Notes under the pieces: generated by a model
Database searches by the model: none
What the model was told of the DNA's origin: nothing
What the model saw: the letters and a program-made list of their open reading frames with translations, nothing else
Assembly: GCF_022206305.1 (NCBI RefSeq)
Contig: NZ_JAKOIW010000004.1
Location: 148,188 to 212,187 of the forward strand
Reading direction: 5' to 3'
Length of the DNA: 64,000 bases
Source of the DNA: Gordonia sp. 'Campus'
GTDB lineage: Bacteria > Actinomycetota > Actinomycetes > Mycobacteriales > Mycobacteriaceae
Made by a program: the position numbers and the translations under genes
In this document: positions 28,945 through 37,753 of the stretch, piece by piece
How positions within the stretch are numbered: the stretch's first letter is position 1
Layout: each line of letters begins with the position of its first letter

Positions 28945-28992
28945 TCAGGCGAAGACGCGCCAGCCGATTACTACGAGGATCCCGTTCTGCAT
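28945..28992 (-). CDS. ilvB leader peptide
   Basis: Fifteen codons, [15 protein letters not shown] then TGA. Six of them are isoleucine, leucine or valine, five in a row (Ile-Leu-Val-Val-Ile), so ribosome speed here senses charged branched-chain tRNAs. A GTG directly before the ATG (28995) is an alternative start and coincides with the predicted transcription start, so the peptide may be translated from a leaderless RNA. The TGG-CGC-GTC codons (28954-28962) are perfectly complementary to nine bases just upstream of the terminator (28906-28914 region), giving a candidate competing structure. Confidence 0.85.
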   Translation of the reverse strand: MQNGILVVIGWRVFA

Positions 28993-29001
28993 CACGCGTT
29001 C

Positions 29002-29031
29002 ACGGTAGGACCGCGTGTAGTTCCGAGTCAA
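29002..29031 (-). promoter_or_regulatory. promoter of ilvBNC
   Basis: TTGACT (-35, 29026-29031) and TACCGT (-10, 29002-29007) are separated by 18 bases on the minus strand. Counting seven bases past the -10 gives a transcription start at 28995, the G of the GTG before the leader peptide ATG. One of the best housekeeping-type promoters in the window. Confidence 0.8.
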
Positions 29032-29170
29032 ACTCCGGACCACTGTGTCTCACATCGTGGGAAACCACTGGTGATGCGCCGCGACGTGGCCCGATACGCC
29101 TCACCGGACCGTCGTGACCGGGCAGAACCCGTCGACGCATCGCGGCCCGAGGGGTTGGCACAATGGACAT

Positions 29171-29635
29171 GTGCCGACAGAATCCCCCGACCCAGCCGAC
29201 AAGTCGAACGACACGTCTGGGTCCGACGCCGACGACGCCGTGACCTTCGAGTACCCGGTGACGTTCCGTATCAACCGGGTCGCCTACTTCACGGTCCCGA
29301 TGGTCGCGTTGGTGGTGTTGCTGCTGGTCGGTGCGTCGCTGTGGTTCGGTTTCGCGATCGTCATCCCGGTCCTGCTGTGGCTGTGGATCCATCGGCTCCG
29401 CACCGAGGTCACCGAGGACGGACTGCACACCGTGCGCATGTTCTCCACGACCGACATCGCATGGTCCGACATCGCCGGTCTGCAGTTCCCCAAGTGGAGC
29501 TCGGTGCGGGCGGTGCTGCAGGACGGCAGCCGTGTTCGGTTGCCCGCCATCGCATTCCGCGATCTTCCGGTCCTGTCCATCGTCAGCGCCGGCCGCATCC
29601 CGGACCCGTTCGAGGCAGCGCGCTCGGCCAAGTAG
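29171..29635 (+). CDS. PH-domain (bPH-like) membrane protein
   Basis: 154 residues. A hydrophilic N-terminus rich in Ser/Asp precedes two adjacent hydrophobic helices (about 38-80, VAYFTVPMVALVVLLLVGAS and onward) and a small PH-like domain ending LPAIAFRDLPVLSIVSAGRIPDP. It matches Rv3004/Cfp6 by position and pattern, a protein seen in culture filtrates of M. tuberculosis with unknown function. I use GTG 29171, which follows CACAAT by six bases; an upstream ATG at 29114 would add 19 residues without support. Confidence 0.75.
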   Translation: MPTESPDPADKSNDTSGSDADDAVTFEYPVTFRINRVAYFTVPMVALVVLLLVGASLWFGFAIVIPVLLWLWIHRLRTEVTEDGLHTVRMFSTTDIAWSDIAGLQFPKWSSVRAVLQDGSRVRLPAIAFRDLPVLSIVSAGRIPDPFEAARSAK

Positions 29636-29717
29636 GTACCGACGCCCGGCTCGACCGACGGCAGCGTCGGACCTTCTGACGTGTCGTCGCCCCGGATTCC
29701 GGCGATAGAGTGCGGCC

Positions 29718-31064
29718 GTGGCGAACACCCGAACACTCGACGCCGGTGAACTCGACGACCTGATCTCGGCCGGGCGCCTGGCCGATGTCGGGACGACGCT
29801 GTCCCTGCTCCCGGCCGGCGACATCGCCGCCCTGCTCGACCGACTCCCCCACAAGTCCCGCGGCATCGCGTTCCGCCTGCTGGCCAAGGACCTTGCGGTG
29901 AAGGTGTTCGACGATCTGTCGGCCGGCTCGCAGCGCCGCCTCATCGACGATCTCGGCACCGCCGAGGTGGCTGCCGCCTTCGACAACCTCGACCCCGACG
30001 ACCGCGCCGAGCTGTTGGACGAGTTGCCCGCGGGAGTCGCCAAGTCGCTGATCCAGCAACTCACCCCGGCCGAACGCGACATGACCGCAGTGGTTCTCGG
30101 TTACCCCCGGGGCTCGGTGGGGCGCCGGATGAGTCCCGAGTTCGTCCATGCGCGCGAAGACGAACCGGCCGGCGATGCGCTGGCCCGCGTGCGGGAACGC
30201 GGACACGCCGCGGAGACGATCTACACCGTGCCCGTCCTCGACGGCGCTCGCTCCCTGTGCGGTGTGGTCAGCCTGCGCGACCTCCTCCTGGCCGACCCTG
30301 CCGAACCCGTCCGTGCCCTGATGAACAAGCCGATGTTCGCCCATGCCGAGGACGACGCCGAGGCCACCGCGCAGCGGTGTGTGGACCGCGGGATCCTCGC
30401 GATGCCCGTCGTCGACAACGACAGCCGCCTGGTCGGTGTGTTGACGATCGACGACGCCGTCGAAGTCGTCGAACAGGCCCGCGACACCGACGAGGCCCGC
30501 GCGGGTGCGCGCGAACCGCTCCGCGACCCCTACCTGGTCTCCTCCATCCTGTCGATCACCCGCGCACGGATCGTGTGGCTGTTCGTCCTCGCGGTGTCGG
30601 CGATCCTCACCGTCAACGTCCTGGAGATCTTCGAGGGCACCCTCGAGCAGCGGGTGGCCCTCGCCCTGTTCATCCCGCTGCTCACCGGGATCGGCGGCAA
30701 CACCGGTTCGCAGGCCGCGACCACCGTCACCCGCGCGCTCGCCACCGACGAGGTCACCCCGCGCGACGTGGCCCGCGTCGCCGCCAAGGAGGTGCGGGTC
30801 GGACTGACCATGGGCGCGCTGCTCGGCCTCACCGGGTTCACCGTCGCCGCACTCGTCTACGGCCTCGACATCGGCGTGGTCATCGGTCTGACGATCCTGT
30901 CGGTGTGCACCCTGGCCGCGACCGTCGGCGGCGTGATGCCGTTGATCGCGAAGTCGATCCGGGTGGACCCGGCCGTGTTCTCCACCCCGTTCATCTCGAC
31001 GTTCTGCGACGCCACCGGGCTCCTCCTCTACTTCTCGATCGCCAAGGCGGTGCTGGGGATCTGA
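29718..31064 (+). CDS. mgtE: magnesium transporter MgtE
   Basis: 448 residues with the full MgtE layout: an N-terminal helical superhelix (about 10-125, DLDPDDRAELLDELP-type repeats), two CBS domains (about 135-255) and five C-terminal membrane segments. The pore signature GIGGNTGSQAATTVTRALA lies near residue 320. The CBS/N domain closes the channel at high Mg2+. GTG 29718 lies exactly seven bases after TAGAGT, so the message may be leaderless; no M-box-type riboswitch fits in the short upstream gap. Not part of the M. tuberculosis backbone at this point. Confidence 0.92.
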   Translation: MANTRTLDAGELDDLISAGRLADVGTTLSLLPAGDIAALLDRLPHKSRGIAFRLLAKDLAVKVFDDLSAGSQRRLIDDLGTAEVAAAFDNLDPDDRAELLDELPAGVAKSLIQQLTPAERDMTAVVLGYPRGSVGRRMSPEFVHAREDEPAGDALARVRERGHAAETIYTVPVLDGARSLCGVVSLRDLLLADPAEPVRALMNKPMFAHAEDDAEATAQRCVDRGILAMPVVDNDSRLVGVLTIDDAVEVVEQARDTDEARAGAREPLRDPYLVSSILSITRARIVWLFVLAVSAILTVNVLEIFEGTLEQRVALALFIPLLTGIGGNTGSQAATTVTRALATDEVTPRDVARVAAKEVRVGLTMGALLGLTGFTVAALVYGLDIGVVIGLTILSVCTLAATVGGVMPLIAKSIRVDPAVFSTPFISTFCDATGLLLYFSIAKAVLGI

Positions 31065-31334
31065 CCCCGTCGGGGGACGGCGCCGACAAGGGCATGTCGG
31101 GGACGCCCGAATCGTTTTGTCCCCCCTCGTCACAGCGGAGTAGCCTGGCTTCTCGGCGCTCCCCCACGCCCACCCTCAGCGAGGCGGCGCCCGTCAACAC
31201 AGCCGCGCCCGGCCACAGCCCGTGGGAACAACCCCGGGATCGCGGTGTTGAGCCGAAGAGTCCGGCGCCGGTCCGTCACTGCACGTCCGATCGCGCCGGG
31301 CCCGCCCGAGCCACACGATCGATTCGAGGAATCC
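31065..31334. other. mgtE-ilvD intergenic region
   Basis: 270 bases without a gene I can support. A modest hairpin, CCGACA/TGTCGG (31083-31100), just after mgtE could be a weak terminator. TAGCCT near 31142 could be a -10 for ilvD, implying a leader of about 190 bases. I looked for a second leader peptide rich in Ile/Leu/Val codons and did not find one. Confidence 0.4.
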
Positions 31335-33179
31335 ATGCCTGCTCTGAGGTCACGCACCACCACCGTCGGCCGCGAAGCCGCCGGCGCACGTTCCCTGTGG
31401 CGCGCCACCGGGATGACCGACGACGATTTCGGCAAACCGATCGTGGCGATCGCCAACTCCTACACCCAGTTCGTGCCGGGTCACGTGCATCTGAAGGATG
31501 TCGGCGACATCGTGGCCGAGGCCGTGCGCGCCGCCGGTGGCGTGCCGCGCGAGTTCCACACCATCGCCGTCGACGACGGCATCGCGATGGGCCACGGCGG
31601 CATGCTCTACTCGCTGCCCAGTCGCGAGATCATCGCCGACTCCGTCGAATACATGGTCAACGCCCACACCGCGGACGCGCTGGTGTGTATCTCGAACTGC
31701 GACAAGATCACCCCCGGCATGCTCAACGCCGCGATGCGCCTGAACATCCCGACGGTGTTCGTCTCCGGCGGACCGATGGAGGCCGGAAAGGCCGTCGTCG
31801 TCGGCGATGTCGCGCATCCGTCGTCGGATCTGATCACCACCATCTCGGCCTCGGCCAACAGCGAGGTCGACGATGCGGGCCTGAGCGAGGTCGAAGCTGC
31901 GGCGTGCCCCACCTGCGGTTCGTGCTCGGGCATGTTCACCGCCAACTCGATGAACTGCCTGACCGAGGCACTCGGGCTCGCTCTGCCCGGCAACGGCTCG
32001 ACCCTGGCCACCCACGAGGCACGCCGCGCGCTGTTCACCAAGGCCGGTGAGGTCGTCGTCGACGCGGCGACCCGGTGGTACCGCGACGACGACGCGTCCG
32101 TGCTGCCCCGCAACATCGCGACGCCCGCCGCCTTCCGCAACGCGATGGCGCTCGACGTCGCCATGGGCGGCTCCACGAACACTGTGCTGCACATCCTGGC
32201 CGCCGCCCAGGAAGGCGAGGTCGCCGACTTCGACCTCTCGGTCATCGACGAGATCAGCCGCAATGTGCCGTGCCTGTCGAAGGTCTCCCCCAACTCCGAC
32301 TACCACATGGAAGACGTCCACCGGGCGGGCGGAATCCCGGCCATCCTCGGTGAACTGCGCCGGGCCGGACTCCTCGACGACACCACCTCCACGGTGCACA
32401 CCCCGACGCTGGCGCAGGCGCTCGACGACTGGGACATCCGCGGCGGCAAGGCCATCGACGAGGCCGTCGAACTGTTCCACGCCGCACCCGGCGGTGTTCG
32501 CACCACCACCCCCTTCTCGACGGCCAATCGGTGGAAGTCCCTGGACGTCGACGCCGAGGGCGGATGCATCCGCGACCTCGCGCACGCCTACACCGTCGAG
32601 GGTGGCCTGTGCGTTCTCCGCGGGAACCTCGCACCCGACGGTGCCGTCCTGAAGACCGCGGGCATCGATGAGGACCTCTGGCACTTCGAGGGTCCGGCCC
32701 GCGTGGTCGAGAGCCAGGAGGACGCCGTCCAGGTGATCCTGTCGAAGACCATTCAGGCGGGCGAGGTGCTCGTGGTCCGGTACGAGGGTCCCGCGGGCGG
32801 GCCCGGTATGCAGGAGATGCTCCACCCGACCGCCTTCATGAAGGGCACGGGCATGGGCAAGAAGTGCGCGTTGATCACCGATGGCCGCTTCTCCGGCGGG
32901 TCGTCGGGACTGTCGGTGGGTCACATGTCACCGGAGGCCGCCTCGGGTGGCGCCATCGGGCTCGTCGAAGACGGCGACCCGATCCTGATCGATGTGAAGA
33001 CCCGTCGTCTCGAGGTCCTCGTCGACGAGGACGTCCTCGCCGAGCGCCGCGCCAAGATGGAGGCGTCCGAGCGCCCGTGGCAGCCGAAGGATCGCGAACG
33101 TACGGTCACCACCGCGCTGCGGGCGTACGCCAAGCTGGCGACGTCGGCCGACCGGGGTGCGGTGCGCCAGGTCGACTGA
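31335..33179 (+). CDS. ilvD: dihydroxy-acid dehydratase
   Basis: 614 residues; dehydrates dihydroxy-isovalerate and dihydroxy-methylvalerate in valine and isoleucine synthesis. Cluster cysteines are visible in [10 protein letters not shown] (C122) and [10 protein letters not shown] (C191, C194, C197). The position near residue 47 that carries a cysteine in [2Fe-2S] enzymes is [10 protein letters not shown] here, as in E. coli IlvD, which suggests the oxygen-labile [4Fe-4S] type. GAGGA lies five bases before ATG 31335. In M. tuberculosis ilvD is elsewhere; here it is 6 kb from ilvBNC on the opposite strand. Its last bases are duplicated downstream. Confidence 0.96.
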   Translation: MPALRSRTTTVGREAAGARSLWRATGMTDDDFGKPIVAIANSYTQFVPGHVHLKDVGDIVAEAVRAAGGVPREFHTIAVDDGIAMGHGGMLYSLPSREIIADSVEYMVNAHTADALVCISNCDKITPGMLNAAMRLNIPTVFVSGGPMEAGKAVVVGDVAHPSSDLITTISASANSEVDDAGLSEVEAAACPTCGSCSGMFTANSMNCLTEALGLALPGNGSTLATHEARRALFTKAGEVVVDAATRWYRDDDASVLPRNIATPAAFRNAMALDVAMGGSTNTVLHILAAAQEGEVADFDLSVIDEISRNVPCLSKVSPNSDYHMEDVHRAGGIPAILGELRRAGLLDDTTSTVHTPTLAQALDDWDIRGGKAIDEAVELFHAAPGGVRTTTPFSTANRWKSLDVDAEGGCIRDLAHAYTVEGGLCVLRGNLAPDGAVLKTAGIDEDLWHFEGPARVVESQEDAVQVILSKTIQAGEVLVVRYEGPAGGPGMQEMLHPTAFMKGTGMGKKCALITDGRFSGGSSGLSVGHMSPEAASGGAIGLVEDGDPILIDVKTRRLEVLVDEDVLAERRAKMEASERPWQPKDRERTVTTALRAYAKLATSADRGAVRQVD

Positions 33180-33208
33180 CCTCTGGATGTCACAGGTCGA
33201 CTGACCTC
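33168..33208 (+). repeat. 25-base duplication spanning the ilvD stop codon
   Basis: CAGGTCGACTGACCTC occurs at 33168-33183, where it holds the last two codons and the TGA of ilvD, and again at 33193-33208, 25 bases later. The element is itself near-palindromic (AGGTC-GACT-GACCT). It looks like a tandem duplication of the gene end plus nine bases, leaving a silent second copy. Confidence 0.85.
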
Positions 33209-33223
33209 GAACAGATCAGACAG

Positions 33224-33268
33224 AGAGTGCGGGGTGGGTATCGAAATCCGATACCCACCCCGCACTCT
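33224..33268. terminator. bidirectional terminator, ilvD / DoxX gene
   Basis: Perfect 20-base-pair stem (33224-33243 with 33249-33268, arm AGAGTGCGGGGTGGGTATCG) and a five-base loop, between the convergent ilvD and DoxX stop codons. The DoxX stop is only eight bases away. Confidence 0.92.
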
Positions 33269-33275
33269 GTGTGTG

Positions 33276-34556
33276 TCAGGCGAGCGGGTTGCTGCCGTTG
33301 GCCAGGACCCAGACCGCGACGGCCGCAGCCGCGCCGACGATGAGCCAGAGGAACGACCCGACGAAGGGGCGGCGCGCCCAGCCACGGGGATAGTCCAGCG
33401 AGTACAGCCCCGGACCGGTGAGGATCACGACGGCGGCCGCGACGGCGAGGAACAACTCGAACTCCACCCCGCCCGCGGCGGCGAAGAACGCGAAACCGCC
33501 TGCCGCCGAGATCTTGTAGGCCGCGGCGACGAGCATCGTGCCCAGGATCGCCGAGGCCCCGATCGGGGTGAGCAGACCGAGGATCACCATCAGCCCACCG
33601 ATTGTCTCCGACAGCGCACCGACGATGGCGAGCACCTGCGCGTAGTCGGCGTTGAAGCCGCCGTCGACGAGCATCGACTCGAACCCGCTGAGCCGTGGGC
33701 CGTTCCAGAGACCGAAGAGTTTCTGCAACCCATGGGCGCCGACGACGAGTCCCAGTGCGACGCGCAGCACAAGCAGTCCGAGGTCGATGGTGCCGCGGCG
33801 GGACTTCGCGAGGGCATCGGAGAGATCGTCGTCGGCGGGGGTCGTGTTCCGGTTCTCGACGGCATCCTTGCGACGACGTCCGAATCGGCGGGTCCTGCCG
33901 TCCTCTTCCTCGTCGACGGCAACCGCGGTGTCCGACGCCTCGCGCCGCGGATAGGCGCCGGCGGACGAGTCCTCGTCGTCGAGGAAGTCGTACCGGGCGG
34001 TGCCCACGGGCGGCAACGCCGGTTCCGGGGTCGTGACCGCGTCGTCGACGGGTTCGGGGACCGGGGTCGCGGACGGACTCTTCGCGAACTGGACCGTCGC
34101 GGCGTCCTCGGTCGCGGCTCCCGTGGCCGCGGGGTCCTTGGTCGCGGGGTCCCTGGTCGCGGGGGCCGCTGCCGCAGGGTCCTGTGACGCGGCGCCGGGG
34201 ATCGAGCGCGTCTCGACGTCACCGGGATCGAGGTCGTCGAGGTCGTCGACCCGCGAGTAGGGCGCGGGCGTGCGACGTGCGTGCCGGTTGTAGAAGTCGT
34301 CGCGGTCGGGCGTCGTGGGCGCGGACGGCGGTACCGGGGCACCACCGCCGGGTCCTGCGGCTCGGGGTTCGGGAGCTCGGGTTCCGGGAGCTCGGGTTCC
34401 TGCAGCTCGGGTTCCGGGGCCTTCGGGTCTGGAACCGGGAACCGGTATCTGTCCGGTCGGCTCGTCGTAGGGGCTCATCGCCCCGTCGTACGGGGTCGCC
34501 CCGCCGGGTGCCGGTGTGTCGCGCCCGCTGGTGCCCGACGTATCGCGTTCGCTCAC
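33276..34556 (-). CDS. DoxX-family membrane protein with long disordered N-terminus
   Basis: 426 residues. The first 270 or so are Pro/Ala/Asp/Glu-rich with imperfect TRAPGTRAPEPRAAG and PATRDPATKDPAATG repeats and no hydrophobic segment, so probably disordered and cytoplasmic. The C-terminal 150 residues form a four-helix DoxX domain (IDLGLLVLRVALGLVVGAHG, GGLMVILGLLTPIGA). It matches Rv3005c by position; that protein joins SodA and SseA in a membrane oxidoreductase complex in M. tuberculosis. The GTG 34556 start follows TAGAGT by seven bases; ATG 34478 is possible. Divergent from the LppZ-like lipoprotein. Confidence 0.82.
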   Translation of the reverse strand: MSERDTSGTSGRDTPAPGGATPYDGAMSPYDEPTGQIPVPGSRPEGPGTRAAGTRAPGTRAPEPRAAGPGGGAPVPPSAPTTPDRDDFYNRHARRTPAPYSRVDDLDDLDPGDVETRSIPGAASQDPAAAAPATRDPATKDPAATGAATEDAATVQFAKSPSATPVPEPVDDAVTTPEPALPPVGTARYDFLDDEDSSAGAYPRREASDTAVAVDEEEDGRTRRFGRRRKDAVENRNTTPADDDLSDALAKSRRGTIDLGLLVLRVALGLVVGAHGLQKLFGLWNGPRLSGFESMLVDGGFNADYAQVLAIVGALSETIGGLMVILGLLTPIGASAILGTMLVAAAYKISAAGGFAFFAAAGGVEFELFLAVAAAVVILTGPGLYSLDYPRGWARRPFVGSFLWLIVGAAAAVAVWVLANGSNPLA

Positions 34557-34650
34557 ACGCCCGACTCTAGAGGCTCTCGAGGCGCCCTCCGCGCACCCCG
34601 CCGGGGTGAGTCGGGATGACGACATTCGACGCACCACTACTGTGGACGCC

Positions 34651-35790
34651 ATGTGGAAGGGGCGCCCGGCATGGGTCCGGTGGCGAGTGCTGGTGACGGT
34701 TCTGGCCGTGGTGACGATCATGGTCGGGGGGTGCGCCGATTTCTCCGCGCAGGACCGTGAGCGCGAAGCCGGTGCCTTCAGTCCCAACAACCGGCCGAGT
34801 GGTCAGCCCGAACCGACACCACCGCCGGCCACACCGCGTGAGACGCAACCGCCACCCACCGGCCCGTGCGTCGACCCCGACCCGGCCGTCATCGCGACCT
34901 GTCTGGCCTCCACCGGTGGTGTCATGCCCGGAGACGAGCAGGGCGAGGTGACCGTCGTCGCCGAGCGCACGACGGGCCGAATCCTCACCACCAAGCGCTA
35001 CGGCCCGCAGCGAACCCTGGGCGAGGCACAGGTCGACGCGTCCGGTGACGGCGGTTTGATCGATTTCGCGTTCTCCCCCACCTATTCTCAGGACCGCCTG
35101 ATCTACGCCCTCATCACGACTGCGGCGGACAACCGCATCGTGCGACTGGCGCCCGGCGACGTGCCCAAGCCGATCTTGACCGGAATCCCCAAGGGCACCA
35201 CGGGGAACATGGGGTCCATGTACTTCCGATCGCCGACCGAACTGGTGGTCGCCACGGGCGATGCCGGCAACCCCGCGGCCGCCGACGACCCGTCGTCACT
35301 CGCGGGCAAGGTGTTGCTGGTGACCTCGCTGTCCTCCGGGGCGAATCCTCGGCCCACCGTCCTCGCCGCCGGGTTCGGTTCCACCGTGTCGCTGTGCCCC
35401 AACGCCTCGACCGGGACCATCTACATCGCCGATCAGAAGGCGACCGAGGACCGCGTGCAGGTCCTCGAGGAGGGCGGCCCCAAGGTGCTGTGGACGTGGC
35501 CCGACAAACCACAGATCGCCGGATGTGGTGTCGCAGGCGGCAACATCTTCGTCTCCACGACGCGCACCCAGCGCATCGAGGGCATCAACGAACCCACACG
35601 TGAAGAGCCGACGATCACCGCGCCGGCCGTCGTGCTGGATCGACGCTACGGGGCGCTGGGCCGGATGGCCGCGCTGCCCAACGGCCTGCTGCAGGTCGCG
35701 ACGGTGAACAAGGAAGTGGGCGCGGCCAAGCCCACCGACGATCGCGTGTTCCGCTTCCTGCCCTCCGGCGGTGGCAACGACCGGACGTGA
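34651..35790 (+). CDS. LppZ-like lipoprotein, glucose/sorbosone-dehydrogenase fold
   Basis: 379 residues. The signal peptide ends in a lipobox, IMVGGC (cysteine about residue 30), followed by a Pro/Thr-rich linker and a six-bladed beta-propeller domain of the PQQ glucose/sorbosone dehydrogenase type (SGDGGLIDFAFSPTYSQD, YIADQKATEDRVQV, NGLLQVATVN). It corresponds to Rv3006/LppZ, an exported antigen with unconfirmed enzyme activity. Anchored outside the cytoplasmic membrane. ATG 34651 follows TACTGT by seven bases. Terminated by the hairpin at 35791. Confidence 0.85.
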   Translation: MWKGRPAWVRWRVLVTVLAVVTIMVGGCADFSAQDREREAGAFSPNNRPSGQPEPTPPPATPRETQPPPTGPCVDPDPAVIATCLASTGGVMPGDEQGEVTVVAERTTGRILTTKRYGPQRTLGEAQVDASGDGGLIDFAFSPTYSQDRLIYALITTAADNRIVRLAPGDVPKPILTGIPKGTTGNMGSMYFRSPTELVVATGDAGNPAAADDPSSLAGKVLLVTSLSSGANPRPTVLAAGFGSTVSLCPNASTGTIYIADQKATEDRVQVLEEGGPKVLWTWPDKPQIAGCGVAGGNIFVSTTRTQRIEGINEPTREEPTITAPAVVLDRRYGALGRMAALPNGLLQVATVNKEVGAAKPTDDRVFRFLPSGGGNDRT

Positions 35791-35830
35791 CCCTTCGAGG
35801 CTCGCTGCGCTCGCGACGAGCCTCGAAGGG
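35791..35830. terminator. terminator, LppZ gene / gatB (repeat-like palindrome)
   Basis: Perfect 14-base-pair stem, arm CCCTTCGAGGCTCG (35791-35804) with 35817-35830, starting at the base after the LppZ stop; gatB ends ten bases away on the other strand. The CTTCGAGGCTCG...CGAGCCTCGAAG palindrome resembles a dispersed intergenic element I associate with Gordonia and related genomes. Confidence 0.8.
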
Positions 35831-35839
35831 CGGCGAGCC

Positions 35840-37345
35840 TCAGGAGCAGGCGGCGATGACGAGTTCCTTGACGCGCGCCGGATCGGCCTGTCCGCGAGTC
35901 GCTTTCATCACGTCGCCGACGATCTTGCCCGCGGCCGCGACTTTGCCGCCGCGGATCTTCTCGGCGATGTCCGGGTTGGCGGCCAGCGCATCGTCGACGG
36001 CCTTCTGCAGTGCCGAGTCGTCGCGGACGACCTCGAGGCCGCGGTCGGCGACGATCTGAGCGGGTTCGCCCTCTCCGTCCAGGACTGCGTTCGCGACCTG
36101 CTGCGCGAGCTTGGTGGTCAGCTTGCCCTCGTCGACCAGACCGACGATCTCGGCGACCTGGGCGGGCGAGATGGCGAGGCCGTCGAGTTCGACCCCGCGC
36201 GAGTTCGCCTGCTGGGCAAGGAAGGACACCCACCAACTGCGGGCGGCTTCGGGTGAGGCCCCCGCGTCGACGGTGGCGATGATCAGGTCGACCGCACCGA
36301 CGTTGACGAGGTCGCGCATCACCTCGTCGGAGACGCCCCATTCCTGCTGGATACGCGCCCGGCGCAACCACGGCAGCTCCGGCAGGGTCGCGCGCAGGTC
36401 TTCGATCCAGGCCGAATCAGGCTGTACCGGTGGGAGATCCGGTTCCGGGAAGTAGCGGTAGTCCTCGGCGGTCTCCTTCCGACGACCCGCCGACGTGGTG
36501 CCGTCGGACTCGTGGAAGTGACGCGTCTCCTGGATGATCTCGCCACCCGCGTCGAGGATCGCGGCCTGGCGGCGCATCTCGTAGCGCACGGCGACCTCGA
36601 CGCTCTTGAGCGAGTTCACGTTCTTGGTCTCGGTGCGGGTGCCGAACTCGGTGGCGTCCTTGCGCATCAGTGAGACGTTGGCATCGCACCGCAGGGAGCC
36701 CTGATCCATCCGGACGTCCGAGACGTCCAGTGCCTTCAGCAGGTCGCGTAGCGCGGCCACATACGCCCGCGCGACCTCGGGTGCGCGCTCGCCCGCCCCG
36801 ACGATCGGGCGGGTGACGATCTCGACGAGGGGAACCCCGGCGCGGTTGTAGTCGAGCAGCGAATGACTCGCGCCGTGGATGCGCCCGGTGGAACCGCCGA
36901 TGTGGAGGGACTTGCCCGTGTCCTCCTCCATGTGGGCCCGCTCGATCTCCACCCGCCAGGTGGTGCCGTCGCCCAACACGACGTCGAGATACCCGTCGTA
37001 GGCGATGGGTTCGTCGTACTGCGAGATCTGATAGTTCTTCGGCTGGTCGGGGTAGAAGTAGTTCTTGCGCGCGAACACACTCGAGGGTCGGATCGAACAG
37101 TTCAGCGCGAGCCCGATGCGGATCGCGGACTCGATGGCCTTGGCGTTCACGACCGGCAGCGAACCGGGCAATCCGATGCACACCGGGCACACCTGCGTGT
37201 TGGGTTCGGCACCGAACTCGGTGGGGCAGCCGCAGAACATCTTGGTCGCGGTACCCAGTTCGACATGCACCTCGAGGCCCATCACCGGATCGAAACCGGC
37301 GATGACCTCGTCGTACTCAAACAGTTCGACGGCGGCGGAAGTCAT
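35840..37345 (-). CDS. gatB: aspartyl/glutamyl-tRNA amidotransferase subunit B
   Basis: 501 residues, the kinase-like, tRNA-binding subunit of GatCAB, which amidates Glu-tRNA(Gln) (and Asp-tRNA(Asn) in some bacteria). The zinc site is visible as FCGCP and CPVC (C38, C40, C53, C56); the cradle domain carries GLEVHVEL and [13 protein letters not shown]; the C-terminal YqeY-like tail ends [16 protein letters not shown] 37345 follows TAAACT by seven bases. In M. tuberculosis gatB, pfkA and gatAC are neighbours, as here with insertions. Confidence 0.95.
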   Translation of the reverse strand: MTSAAVELFEYDEVIAGFDPVMGLEVHVELGTATKMFCGCPTEFGAEPNTQVCPVCIGLPGSLPVVNAKAIESAIRIGLALNCSIRPSSVFARKNYFYPDQPKNYQISQYDEPIAYDGYLDVVLGDGTTWRVEIERAHMEEDTGKSLHIGGSTGRIHGASHSLLDYNRAGVPLVEIVTRPIVGAGERAPEVARAYVAALRDLLKALDVSDVRMDQGSLRCDANVSLMRKDATEFGTRTETKNVNSLKSVEVAVRYEMRRQAAILDAGGEIIQETRHFHESDGTTSAGRRKETAEDYRYFPEPDLPPVQPDSAWIEDLRATLPELPWLRRARIQQEWGVSDEVMRDLVNVGAVDLIIATVDAGASPEAARSWWVSFLAQQANSRGVELDGLAISPAQVAEIVGLVDEGKLTTKLAQQVANAVLDGEGEPAQIVADRGLEVVRDDSALQKAVDDALAANPDIAEKIRGGKVAAAGKIVGDVMKATRGQADPARVKELVIAACS

Positions 37346-37476
37346 GGCTGTCAGTTTATGCGGCCATATCCCAGGGACACGTTCAGGGTGATCACCGATG
37401 CCGCGGGGCGGCCTCTGCTCCTACCGTCGAAGACATCGGCTGACACCCGCCGAGACACCACCCATGAGGAGGACCC

Positions 37477-37713
37477 ATGACCACCGCACAACCCGCCCAC
37501 ATCGGCCCGCGCCTGATGCGCTCGCGCGACAACGCCTGGCTCGGTGGGGTCTGCGGTGGCATCGCCGAGCGCTGGAACTGGGACCCGACCCTCGTTCGCG
37601 CGCTGTTCGTCCTGTCGATCCTGTTCCCCGGACCGCAGGTGCTGATCTACCTGGCGCTGTGGATCGTGATCCCTCGCCGGCCCGCCCCGGCCACTGCCAC
37701 CCCGGTCGTCTGA
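37477..37713 (+). CDS. PspC-domain membrane protein
   Basis: 78 residues. A short N-terminus precedes the PspC signature RSRDNAWLGGVCGGIAERW and one long hydrophobic segment (ALFVLSILFPGPQVLIYLAL). PspC proteins act in envelope-stress signalling; stand-alone small ones like this are common in actinobacteria and uncharacterised. AGGAGG lies four bases before ATG 37477. Divergent from gatB, converging on pfkA. Confidence 0.85.
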   Translation: MTTAQPAHIGPRLMRSRDNAWLGGVCGGIAERWNWDPTLVRALFVLSILFPGPQVLIYLALWIVIPRRPAPATATPVV

Positions 37714-37718
37714 CCCCA

Positions 37719-37734
37719 CCCGTCCGTAGACGGG
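37719..37734. terminator. short hairpin, pspC / pfkA
   Basis: Six-base-pair stem CCCGTC/GACGGG with CGTA loop between convergent stops; weaker than the other hairpins here and without a U tract. Confidence 0.45.
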
Positions 37735-37753
37735 GACAAGGACAAGGACACGA

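Larger units (their letters stand above)
28814..29170. other. ilvB leader region and divergent promoter region
   Basis: This 357-base stretch has no ordinary gene. On the minus strand it contains, in order of transcription, a promoter (29002-29031), a 15-codon leader peptide (28945-28992), a 9-base-pair long-range pairing, and a terminator hairpin with six U (28872-28905) ending about 58 bases before ilvB. On the + strand 29041-29170 leads to the PH-like gene. Confidence 0.8.

Noticed and set aside
29583..31133. 516-codon open frame opposite mgtE
   Set aside because: Composition is Arg/Gly/His-rich shadow sequence and it overlaps a recognisable transporter.
31065..31334. Riboswitch or leader peptide upstream of ilvD
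   Set aside because: No branched-chain-rich short frame and only one weak hairpin next to the mgtE stop.
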